From Hermatobates lingyangjiaoensis (taxonomy: Eukaryota; Arthropoda; Insecta; Hemiptera; Hermatobatidae), in the NCBI GenBank assembly GCA_026182355.1, contig JAPFBL010000008.1:1365501-1429500 (forward strand): a stretch of DNA of 64,000 nucleotides, given 5' to 3'. This document shows positions 26,171-36,606 of the stretch, in pieces. A program made the translations under genes and the position numbers. Position 1 is the first letter of the stretch, and each line of letters opens with the position of its first letter. The notes under the pieces were generated by a model. The model worked only from the letters and a program-made list of their open reading frames with translations, did no database searches and was not told the DNA's origin.

Positions 26171-27807
26171 ATTACTTTACTATAAGTAAAGTATAGTGAT
26201 CGTGAAAAAATTCGATCTCGAGATTTTGACGGAATTACATGTTTTGAGGTCCCAGAAGTCGTTTTATGAAGTTTTTACGATGATGTCTGTGTGTGTGTGG
26301 GTGGGTGGGTGGGTGGGTGGGTGCGTGGGTGGGTGCGTGTGTTAGCATTGCTTGTTACCACGCTACGGTCCAGAATCTTTGATGGATCAAGTTGATATTT
26401 TACACAAAAATGGGCCCCATTTAGACGAAGATCCCTATTGTTTGGGAAGAATTATGCATGATGGGAAAGTCACTTTTTTTGCCAAAAACCGTTTTTTTTA
26501 AAACATTTATTTCTCCTAAACTACTAACCCTAGAGTTTTGAGATTTTGACATTATCTTTGAGGTTACAAATGGAACAAACGAAAAATATATTCAAAATTT
26601 TATATCAACAGTAAATATTTTTTTTTCAATAAAATGTACAAATTTTGACTTATAAATCAATCTCAAACCTTGTGAGAGCGATACAAGCCATACTGTTTGA
26701 CGGACAAGAATGAAACTATGCCTATAAATAGAACATTATATGGACAATGAGTTGAGATATTTTTTTCTAAAATTACATTCGCTAAAGGGGCGTTAGAGTA
26801 CGATTTGTGTTTTCAGAAAATGTTTTTTTGACGCTAAACGGCTCGTTAAAAAATTATGAAAATTTGACCAAAAATGGAACGACAAATTAGCAATTCATAA
26901 AAAAAAAATCATGAAGTTTCAATTACGGAAAAGAGCAATAACGATATAAAAACTCTTTGTTTATCCTAGACTAAGAGATCACCTGCTATACTTGTCGAAT
27001 TTTTTGTATTTTTTTACATTGTTTACATTGACTTAGAAATTTTTTGAGCGAATCCACTGAGATAAAATTGATGTTTCTAATGGAAAAATGAAAATATATT
27101 ATTGACTTATAAGAGATGTAAGAGGAATAATATTGTGCAGGTAAATGATAACACTCATTAAAAAAAAAATCGTATATATGTTATTTGACAAAGGGGAAGG
27201 AAAATGATCTTATTAAATACTAAGAAGCCATAAAATTCCCAGTATAATAATTCTGTTAAAAACCAAAAATGTAAAAGATAATTCAAAATATAAATCTTTC
27301 GTTTAGAGATTAATAACTGTAATTATCGTACATCTTTAATTAACAAATAACAACAATATTTTCTTCGCTGTTTAAGATGTTTTTCAGAGAAAAAAAGGGT
27401 ATTTTACTGTTTCAAATTTGAAAATTTTACATTAATATTCAATGTAGAAGGATGTCAAGTAAACGATGTAAGAAATCTACTGGCTATTTGAACAATAGCC
27501 ATGTTCTCTTGTAGGATACTATTTCGTTTCAATAAATGTTCACTTTGGTTTTTCAAAAATGTTATTACTGCTGTAGTTATACTAATGAAATTATTTGCAA
27601 ATAATAAATTATTTGTGATGTACAAAAATAAGCTTATAAATTGATATGTCCTTCAATCACTATCTGTACTACCTCACGAATGCAATGCTAATAATTATAT
27701 CCCATTTAGATATTTATGTTATGCTTAAATGATACGTTATGTTTTATATACTCAAGAAATTTGACATTGAGTTACTTATAGTAAAGTAGAGTGTAGGCCA
27801 CTCCAGA
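26171..27807 (+). mobile_element. full-length Helentron-like non-autonomous element
   Basis: The left end is the palindrome actttactataagtaaagt followed by atagtgatcgtgaaaaaatt. Near 26,285-26,342 lies a (GGGT)n/(TG)n microsatellite. The right end has gttacttatagtaaagtaga then gtgtaggccactccaga, entering a T tract. About 1.64 kb, with no open frame of note. It lies inside unit A and is nearly collinear with the copy at 62.1 kb. Insertion between T residues without a clear target duplication fits the Helentron (Helitron2) mode. A rolling-circle origin is inferred from end structure only. Confidence 0.7.
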
Positions 27808-28029
27808 TTTTTTTTGTATGCAATAGATGTTTTATTGACTATAAATTGTTGTTTCCATAAGTATTTCTATTCTACATGTTCATGACATTTGCAGGTAGAT
27901 TTTTTCAGACTGCAGGTATATGACTTTTCAGGAATATGGACATGAATGCCTAAATTTTATTTTAATTTTACACTATGAGGTAACTTACAAATCTTGAATA
28001 GAATAGCTTATCCATAATATTTAAATGTT

Positions 28030-28212
28030 TATTTTATAGCTGTTTCTCTTCCACACAACCAATTGAATCAATTGATAAAGGAATAGAAACCTTTTTGAGG
28101 ATTCTGAAGAGGTATGACAAAGTCCTGATATTTAATTATGTTCTGTAAGATAACATATAACTTAGAGTTGTTAAATAGGTATGGTTTTATAATCAAGAAG
28201 TCAACATTTACA
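28030..28212 (+). repeat. diverged founder-like minisatellite unit
   Basis: A degenerate version of the 158 bp repeat: tagctgtttctcttccacac..., gaatagaaacctttttgagg, gaggtatgac, ttgttaaataggtatg. It precedes the homogeneous array. Still more degraded units lie at 25,800-26,130 on the other side of the nested element. Confidence 0.55.
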
Positions 28213-29640
28213 TAGCTATGTTTATTCTACTCTTTCTTGCAACATCTATGTTTTTAGGGGTAGAAACGGTTTTTATGTGTATAAAGAGGTATGATTATTC
28301 TTATGTTAGTTATGATGCTTTACAGTTGTTAAGTAGGTATGTGTTATAGTATGATCTAAACTCAACTTTTATATAGCTATGTTTATTCTACTCTTTCTTG
28401 CAACATCTATGTTTTTAGGGGTAGAAACGGTTTTTATGTGTATTAACAGGTATGATTATTCTTATGTTAGTTATGCTGCTTTATAGTTGTTAATTAGGTA
28501 TGTGTTATATGATCTAAAGTCAACTTTTATATAGCTATGTCTATTCTACTCTTTCTTGCAACATCTATGTTTTTAGGGGTAGAAACGGTTTTTATGTGTA
28601 TAAACAGGTATGATTATTCTTATTTTAGTTATACTGCTTTATAGTTGTTAAGTAGGTTTGTGTATTATGATCTAGAGTCAACTTTTACATAGCTATGTTT
28701 ATTCTACTCTTTCTTTCTACATTAATGTTTTTAGGGGTAGAAACGGTTTTTATGTGTATAAACAAGTATGATTATACTTATGTTAGTTATGATGCTTTAT
28801 AGTTGTTAAGTAGGTATGTGTTATATGATCTAAACTCAACTTTTATATAGCTATGTCTATTCTACTCTTTCTTGCAACATCTATGTTTTTAGGGGTAGAA
28901 ACGGTTTTTATGTGTATAAACAGGTATGATTATTCTTATTTTAGTTATACTGCTTTATAGTTGTTAAGTAGGTTTGTGTATTATGATCTAGAGTCAACTT
29001 TTACATAGCTATGTTTATTCTACTCTTTCTTTCTACATTAATGTTTTTAGGGGTAGAAACGGTTTTTATGTGTATAAACAAGTATGATTATACTTATGTT
29101 AGTTATGATGCTTTACAGTTGTTAAGTAGGTATGTGTTATAGTATGATCTAAACTCAACTTTTATATAGCTATGTTTATTCTACTCTTTCTTGCAACATC
29201 TATGTTTTTAGGAGTAGAAACGGTTTTTATGTGTATAAAGAGGTATGATTATTCTTATTTTAGTTATACTGCTTTGTAGTTGTTAAGTAGGTATGTGTTT
29301 TATGATCTAAAGTCAACTTTTATATAGCTATGTCTATTCTACTCTTCTTGCAACATATATGTTTTTAGGAGTTGAAACGGTTTTTATGTGTATAAACAGG
29401 TATGATTATTCTTATTTTAGTTATACTGGTTTATAGTTGTTAAGTAGGTATGTGTTTTATGATCTAAAGTCAACTTTTATATAGCTATGTCTATTCTACT
29501 CTTCTTGCAACATAGATGTTTTTAGGGGTAGAAACGGTTTTTATGTGTATTAACAGGTATGATTATTCTTATTTTAGTTATACTGCTTTATAGTTGTTAA
29601 GTAGGTGTGTGTTTGATGATCGTTAAATCTACACAACACA
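28213..29640 (+). repeat. 158-bp minisatellite array, 9 units
   Basis: Successive agctatg landmarks fall at 28213, 28375, 28533, 28691, 28849, 29007, 29168, 29326 and 29483, giving units of 157-162 bp. Each unit contains tttttaggggtagaaacggt, ttttatgtgtataa, and gttgttaagtaggtatgtg. Units 3-4 and 5-6 share variants (such as ctttctttctacattaatg in alternate units), suggesting a dimeric higher-order duplication of about 316 bp. Confidence 0.85.
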
Positions 29641-29659
29641 GTTACTTCTGTTCTACCCT

Positions 29660-29950
29660 ATCATGTACATCTTTAAGTTAGTCATGGGGGGAGGGGCACA
29701 TTTAGTCAGGGGGGGGGGGGGGTCCTGGGGCTTGGGTGGCTACCAGGCGGGTCCGCAGGACGGAATGCCCTGTACTATCAGGGTAACCCCGAATATCCAA
29801 TAAGGGGTCCCGAACCAACCCCTCAAGCCATGTTTTAACAGCTTCCAATTTAATTAAGTGAATGTGTAACTCAGTTTTCAATGGGGACTCCGGACATATC
29901 TCATCTGACAATTTCTGTCAAATTTGCAGTGGATATAGTTTTGCGCTTTG
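29660..29950 (+). repeat. GC-rich tail block of unit A
   Basis: This begins with a run of 14 or more G near 29,709, then ggcttgggtggctaccaggc, gggtccgcagg, tatcagggtaaccccgaata and aaggggtcccgaaccaaccc. It matches 33,360-33,660 in unit B. The motif recalls conserved 5' UTRs of certain animal LINEs. The minus-strand frame 29,702-29,911 is a by-product of base composition. Confidence 0.55.
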
Positions 29951-30453
29951 TTTCCTGTGATTAAAACGGTTTTTTAGCAGCAAGGAATTAGTATAAAAAT
30001 ATTTTAACATGTTAAATTAAGTCATTATACTAGCTTGGGTGTTATGTACCAGGTGGTGGTGGTGTTTAAAAGGGGTAAACACGGAAAATAATAAAAAATT
30101 AAAAGTTTAAAAAGCTAACATAAAAACTGAAATTTTGTATCAAAATGAGTTTTTATATGGTAATTGTTTGTATGTTTATGAGTGTAAGACCGTTTTAACA
30201 TTTTAGGGATAATCGATCGTGACATTTTAGGGATCTGGAATAGTGTTTCTCAAAGGGTGGCTAAGATCTCTAGGTGTCCCAGAGTGATTCACAACAATGT
30301 ATCCAGACATAAAAAAAAATCTAGTCATCATACCTCACTTTACGCATTATATCTCGTTTTGTTAACATGTCGTTATTATGGGTGATAAGTAACTACGAAT
30401 TCTTCTAAAGAGGGGCTACTTAAACATTACGAATTTGTTTTACCATTGACGAG

Positions 30454-30660
30454 ATGGCATTTTTCACCATTATAAGAAAAAATTTCATAGTTAGCAACAA
30501 CATTATTCCTTTGTCAAAAGAGGCTGGACATAAAAAATGTTCAATGTATTTAAGAAGAAATGCGAACTCCTCTCTATCCCTCTCAAACATAACCCCAAAC
30601 ACTGAAGAAGACGCTGAAAGTCGTCTAGTTCCTGTCCTCTGAACCCAATAATAAATAAAC
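30454..30660 (+). pseudogene. possible ZBED/hAT-type zinc-finger fragment, second copy
   Basis: Homologous to 25,300-25,560. The best reading, PLSKEAGHKKC then VFKKKCELLS, needs one base-level shift after GHKKC. A donor-like gcaagtaagt follows at about 30,663. The 30,420-30,665 minus frame is its shadow. Confidence 0.3.
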
Positions 30661-31729
30661 TGCAAGTAAGTTTCATTTAATATATTTTTAACAATTGTTT
30701 TTTTTAATATGTATTTGACGTAATTAAAAAAATTCTGGAAGATAGGTGTACAGTGTGTGTTGAGCTATTTATAGACTTAAGAGCTCTCCAACTTCAAACA
30801 GTTCCAAAACCACTAACCCACCATCTGACAAAGGATACAAACATGAGCTGCTATTGAAACCACCTAATACTGTAGCAGAGTGTGTAACTTCAATGGAGAC
30901 TAGTAATGAGACCTTTATCATCTGGAGCCCAACTTTGTTTAGGTATATCAAGTACATTGCCTCACGTAAATGAACATCCAAAAAAATATTAAACAAGTTT
31001 AATTTTCAAATAAATCTCAAGCCTACCGTGCAATTTAATTTACCATGTCAAGGGTTTAATAAGTGTTATGTAATACAACAAAAAAATACAATTTCGTGCA
31101 ATATCATGAATTTAAATGCTGAAAGCTAGAAATTGATGAAGGCCTGTTACTTCAGGCCTGTTTTCTTAATTTAACTTATATTGATTGGTAAAAGAAACCG
31201 TTTTAAGGTGTAGAAAGATATATTTCATTCTAATTTAAAATCTACATAGTGAATTCACTTGTGGATGAAAAGAATAAATGTTTTATGAGCTTCACATCTC
31301 TGATTACATATTTATTTTATTATACTCGTACTTTCACACATAAAGTTGATTAATAAGTATGTGTTTTATGAAATAATATTTGCTTAACTATTTCTATTCT
31401 ACCCTTATGAGTAATTATATGTGTTTTAGGGTCGAAACGCTTTTAAGGTGAGTGAAGAGTTCTGATAATATTCTTATTTTAATTCTATTTTGTTATTTAA
31501 TTATAGTTATTTAATAGATCTGTGTTTTATGATATATATGTTAACATTTGCATAGCTATTTCTTTGTTACTCTTACACATAATGTATATGTTTTTGGTTG
31601 TAGATATGCTTTAAGGTAAGTGTGGAGTTATGCTTACATTTTTATATTAATTCTATTTTGTTTATTAATTATAATTGTGGAATAGGTGTGTGTTTTATGA
31701 TCTAAGTCAATATTTCGTTAACTATTTCA

Positions 31730-32574
31730 AGTGTATGCTGACACAGCAATATTATGCCAAAACCCTGACCACATTATTGCCACAGATAGCCTCCATGAAC
31801 ACCTACAGAATATTGAAGCCTGGCTATATAAGTGACACTTAAATATTTATATAAATAAAAGTGCTCAGGAAACTTTCACAATAAAAAATGCACTATGTCC
31901 CAATATCATTATGAATAGTAGCGTTATCCTTCCAACTGAGGTTGTTGTCAAGCTCTTGTGATTCTTCATTGACAAACGACTATCCTGGAATCCTCATACC
32001 AGACTGAAAAGACTTGACCTAAAACGACAATTCTTATTGTCTGGGTTCTGAGTTTTGGGAAAACACTCAGAATTGACGCTCCACAACAAAGTCCTGTTAT
32101 GCAAAACGTTACTGAGGCCGATCTGTACTTACGTATTTCAATCGTGGAATTGTCCAAAACCTGCATACATTCATGAAATACAGTCATTGCAATCCAAAAT
32201 CCTCCGCACTATTACTATTGCTCCTTATTATGTCAAAAATTACACTCTTCATAGAGACCCAAGAATTTCATTTGAACAAAATTTAGCCTCTGATCGTTAT
32301 AAGGCGTTTCTCATCAAACTTTTCTCTCACCCAAATCCACTTATACAAAACCTTGCTTATTCCTCACATTCCCCGGTAAGGACGACTCAGGAGAAGATGG
32401 CTGATGTTAATCGACACTACTACTACTACAACCAAGAAACGAAGTGAACAGTTAAACCACTGGGGTTCATTCTTTCATCGTGCGTCTCAAAGCTACTGGT
32501 GTTACTCTTGCCACATATGCTGATTCTCAAGATATGCGTAGTTGTACATTTCTAAATAAAGATGTTAAAAAAAA
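31730..32574 (+). mobile_element. 5'-truncated Jockey-type LINE
   Basis: This LINE begins in the reverse-transcriptase active site and runs to a 3' end with aaataaagatgttaaaaaaaa. The flanking hexamer tatttc occurs at 31,723-31,728 and again at 32,575-32,580, a target-site duplication. 5' truncation, an A-rich tail and a target duplication are the signature of target-primed reverse transcription. The host sequence is the degenerate 158 bp repeat of unit B. Confidence 0.8.
31731..32447 (+). pseudogene. Jockey reverse transcriptase C-terminal region, broken
   Basis: The translation starts VYADTAILCQNPDHI, the RT catalytic box with one of the two Asp residues missing (family: YADDT). EAWLYK-stop-HLNIYINKS follows. 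After one more stop a 130-codon frame at 32,055-32,447 carries LTLHNKVLLCKTLLRPICTY, QSWNC and LQSKILRTI, with YVKNYTLHRD, the usual Jockey end. Missing Asp and in-frame stops make it inactive. Confidence 0.75.
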
Positions 32575-33660
32575 TATTTCTATTCTAGCCTTATATTTGG
32601 TTGGGGGGGGGGGGGGGGGGTAAAAATGTATTCAGGTGAAGAGTTGTGATTAATTCTTATTTTAATTACAGTTAGTTTATTAAATCACATATGTTGAACA
32701 GGTATGATTTTAATATTTATAAGCCAATATTCACATAACTATTTTAATCCGAAGTTTACACGTAAATTATATATTATTTGGGATAGAAACGCTTTCCACG
32801 TGTAAAAAAAGTTATGATTATATTATTATTTTAATTATACTCTGTCAAGAACTTACTGATATTAAATAGGTATGTGTTTTATGAGCTGTAGTCAACATTT
32901 ACAGCTATTAATGTTTTATAATCAACATTGATTTACTATTTCTATTCTGTCCTATCATACAAATTATATATTTTTCGTGATAGAAAATTCTTTCAGGTTA
33001 TTGAGGAGTGTGGTTAGATTAGTAATGTGATGGTATTGTGGGTAGTAAGTTGTAGTTTTTGAATGAGTAGATTTCTTACGATGATTATATCTATTCTTGC
33101 ACATCTATTTCTATTTTACTCTCAACTCATATGCTGTGGGTATGACTACTCTTCTTTTGTAATTCTGTATTTCTTGTTGCTAATATGAGGTATATATATA
33201 TATATATATAAATGGATTGTGTTCATGTAATTATAGTGTATGTCCTATAAGTAGTTTGTACTTATAGAAAAAGCTCTTTTTATTTTTTTGTTCCTTATCT
33301 TATTCTTAATTTCTATTGTAGCAATCAGCTAGTTATGTTGCAATAGATTCTCGTAGGTATTGACTCTTTAAGTTAGTCAGAGGTGGCCCTGGGGCTTGGG
33401 TGGCTACCAGGCGGGTCCGCAGGTGGTGGATAGCGGAGAGCCCTGAGACCCGTTAGCTATCAGGGTAACCCCGAATAACCAATAAGGGGTCCCAAACCAA
33501 CCCCTCAAGCCACCTTTTAATAGCACATAAGTTTAAATAACTGATCATCGGACTCATTTTTCATGAGGGCCCTGGACAGCGGTCACCAGACAGTTTCATT
33601 CAAATTTTCTGTGGCTTTAGTTTTGCTCTAGGATTCCGGTGTTTCTAAGCTGTTGTTCTA

Positions 33661-35114
33661 TTTATAGGCAAATAGTCTATACGATAGATAAGAATGTTAT
33701 TTTCTTTTAACAAATCATGACAAGAATTAACTTTCCTCTGAACTTAGGACTTTATTAAGCGCTGTCTGCTCCTGGTAGTATCGGAGCCTACCTCTCATTA
33801 TAATGTACATATGCCATCATTACTACCTTCTCCTACTACCTACCTTTTCCTGACTCAGTTGTGATGTAAACATCCCCCACACATGGGCAAATATTATTCT
33901 TGATTTGCCTGGGAACAATACATTCTTGTATGTATTTGCCTGGGAATGACCTTCATCAAATCAACAGTTGCTTTTTGGTTCTACGCAGACCACCTAAACT
34001 GGGAATAAGGATCTAAAGTACCCGAATTTCACAGGCACACACTTGCCTTTGCCTCCTTTAGGATTATTTCTCTCCTATTTAGTTTCAATTGTCATTATTT
34101 TAGATATAGTTTTTAATTAAGAAAAGGATTGTTAACACAAGAACGAGAGCATGCTAAAAGTATTTGGTTATGCTGAGTTATAAATTTGTAATCCGTCATC
34201 TAACGAAAAGGTCTACATAAGAATAGCCTAATCTCCCTAATTCTCATTACTACCTGCAATTTGCAATTCATTTCTTTTACTTTTTGTTTGATGGTCGTTT
34301 GTATAATCATGATTGATTTAATCTTACATAGTTAATAAGTAATTGATTGATACTTAGGCTATACCCAGGCGGACTTGATTAAACTTGACCAAAACAGATT
34401 TTGTTTTTTATGATTGCAAATAAACATTCACATTGTCAATATCAATTATAATTTCAAAACTGCATTGTACTAGTACTATTTTTCATTATAAAAATAATAC
34501 ATAAATGCATTCAGAAAATTTTGATTTTTGAGAATGTGATATGTTTATAATTGTTCCCAATAAATCAATTTTGCATAGTTGATTTGTAACTGTTCAGTCC
34601 TAATTGTGATAATATTGAGTTAGAAGGAAAAGCCGTATTGAATTTATTTTAAAAAGCATTCCAACTGTACTTAGATCATTTATATAAAATACTAGATCTT
34701 CAAAGGGAGGATTTAAAAATATATGTAGATCTATATATGCATATGAAATCTATTAGTAGTTGTTTGCTTATCTATCATGAAAGGAAGCTGTATTTGACAT
34801 TGCACAAAGAATGCAAACTCGGTGTCTAAAAGAGGTAGAAACCCTTGGTCACATTTTTGGTATTCGGGGCATGCATCCCGGAATGGATAAAGTTTTCTAT
34901 TGAATCATACCTGAAACTATAGAAGTGAGGGACACTTCTCTACCTTCATTTATAAAGATCATTAATGAACTTAAAATCTGAAGTTGCATTTAGTTACAAC
35001 AATTGAATAGTTTGACAGCTATGGCTGCGTAGCGTACAAGTCCAATGAGTTTCAGACCCTCAGTTTAATAATGTTAATAACATATTAGATTTATCACTGA
35101 TTTCTCGATTCTTA
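33661..35114. other. no gene recognised; possible LINE scrap near 34.8 kb
   Basis: 34,830-34,920 (+) reads EVETLGHIFGIRGMHPGM, reminiscent of the ETLxHVLGxC motif near the C-terminus of some LINE ORFs, but Cys residues are absent and the frame stops soon. The rest shows nothing. Confidence 0.3.
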
Positions 35115-36285
35115 TCTATATAAATAAAAGAATGATTTTGTCTGTACATGGCTTAGAACTCATTTCAAGTTTTCTTTACGTTTCATAGATTAGAGCAACG
35201 GAATCCACCCTTAGAAAAATGTCTGTCGGTTTGTCCGCAAAATTTTGTCACAAGTAAACTCAGCCACCGTGAGGCATAGCGAGCTGAAACTTTGGCACTA
35301 GATTTGTGTATGTCTAACATAAAATATAAGCTCCGAATGTATTGAAAATTCAGCGTAGAAGCGAAGTTATGAACCTTTAAGCTGTATTTCGCTAACTTCA
35401 CAGATATGTTTATTTTGAAAATACACGTAGTTATTGTTAGTTGATTTTAATTTCATTTGCGTATATGAATATATTGCATATTTGAGCTTATTGGCAAGGT
35501 GTTTCCCAGAGTTCAAGATGTACTATCTATTCAAAATTACTGGCTTTATGAACGAGCAATTCTCAACCTTTACTATGAACAGGCAGGAAAAATCAACAAA
35601 CAAGTACGCTATATCAATCCGAGGAAAGAACTTACAAGTCAGTAAAGAGAGTGATTAGTGATGAGGAAGCAGTTCATTATTAAACTGAATTTCTTGACTC
35701 CGTGACTGCTCCTGGACTGCCTGCTCATGAGTAAAAACTTAAAGTGGGAGCACCAATCATGCTGAGATTTAGTAGCAGTAACAAATTCCATGTTACGAAA
35801 CTTGAGTGCCCAAAAATGTGCAATGAGACACAACTCTAAGTTCGTTATCTTCACAGATACGCCATAGAAGCGGACTTCTTACCTGGGTGTTGTACTGGGG
35901 AGTCTGTGTGTATACCACGCATACCATTCATTCCGAGCCACTATCCGTTTCCATTCAAACGATTGCAATATCCTGTCAGCGTCTGCTTCGCAATGACGTT
36001 AACTAAGTCACAAGGGGAAACTCTATCTACCGTAGGAATTGAAGTGAGTGAGACCAAGTTTTTCTCACATGGTCAACTGTAGTTTACTTGCTCAAGAGTC
36101 AGAGGTTCCAACTGTTTGTTCTTTCATGAATCTGAAGGGCAGACAGCTAATGTGGTGTATACAGAGGCATTTGTTTAACACTGTACTAATAATGATTTTC
36201 TACTATTCTATAATTTCTAATGATATTTTGGAATAACATGCACAGTAGAATTTGTGATTCCGTCAAAAACGGGTACGCTTGCTAG
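35115..36285 (+). mobile_element. Helitron with canonical termini
   Basis: The 5' end TCTATATAAATAAAAG follows an A at 35,114 and continues with gattttgtctgt, typical of animal Helitrons. The 3' end is a CCGT-caaaa-ACGG hairpin at about 36,260-36,272, then nine bases, then CTAG at 36,282-36,285, followed by T. Insertion between A and T without target duplication is the Helitron rule. The element is 1.17 kb and keeps only the end of the Rep/helicase gene, so it is a deleted derivative of an autonomous element. Confidence 0.85.
35640..36215 (+). pseudogene. Helitron helicase C-terminal remnant
   Basis: Pieces in order: SDEEAVHY, APGLPAHE, a stop, LKVGAPIMLRF, then after a frameshift ESVCIPRIPFIP, KRLQYPVSVCFAMTLTKSQG and FSHGQL-stop-FTCSRVRGSNCLFF. 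These correspond to the last PIF1-like helicase motifs of Helitron Rep/Hel, including the TxxKxQG motif and the SRV motif. At least two stops and a frameshift make it inactive. Confidence 0.8.
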
Positions 36286-36565
36286 TAATTAATAAAATGA
36301 TTACAGACATTTATAAACAAATGATACGTATTGATTTAAATACACAAAACATCAGATGGTGTCAGGTACTTTATATCAGTTTTTTAATGTATTATTATTT
36401 TAGTTACATCTGGACAACCTGTATTCTCGAACGTTTTTGAATTGACGGACTTATGTTGCTAGGTGACTATATTAAAAATAAATTGAGAGTTATACTGTGC
36501 AGCCTTGTCGTATTATTTTATTGATTAACTTCTCCAAACAGATGGTGGTTAATGAGCCTGATATT

Positions 36566-36606
36566 ATATTTACTTATTCTAAAGTTGAGTGTAGGCCACT
36601 CTAGAT
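36566..36606 (+). mobile_element. solo right end of the Helentron-like family
   Basis: tttacttattctaaagttga then gtgtaggccactctaga matches the right terminus of the family with three substitutions. No body is attached. It lies about 280 bp after the Helitron's 3' end and is probably unrelated to it. Confidence 0.5.

Larger units (their letters stand above)
25170..29950 (+). repeat. duplicated unit A
   Basis: Unit A aligns in the same orientation with unit B (30,235-33,660). Blocks in order: a head (ctctataaaagtgattctca / tgtttctcaaagggtggc, ttctaggtgtc.c.cagtgat), a possible zinc-finger fragment, a conserved gtaagt after the fragment, degenerate and then regular repeats of about 158 bp, and a GC-rich tail (gcttgggtggctaccaggcg). 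Without the nested element at 26.2 kb the unit is about 3.1 kb, similar to unit B without its LINE (about 2.6 kb). Confidence 0.65.
30235..33660 (+). repeat. duplicated unit B
   Basis: This is the tandem partner of unit A: the same head, zinc-finger-like fragment, degenerate repeats of about 158 bp (31,190-31,728 and 32,576-33,020) and GC-rich tail. Its minisatellite units are strongly diverged, whereas unit A's are homogeneous, so unit A's array was amplified after the duplication. It is interrupted by a Jockey LINE. Confidence 0.65.

Noticed and set aside
28213..29640. CRISPR-like array
   Set aside because: Whole 158-bp units are repeated with no unique spacers, in a eukaryotic context.
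32055..32187. Minus-strand frame 31,966-32,187
   Set aside because: Antisense shadow of the Jockey RT.
35183..35854. Frames on both strands inside the Helitron
   Set aside because: They do not match helicase motifs. The plus-strand pieces that do match are in other frames.
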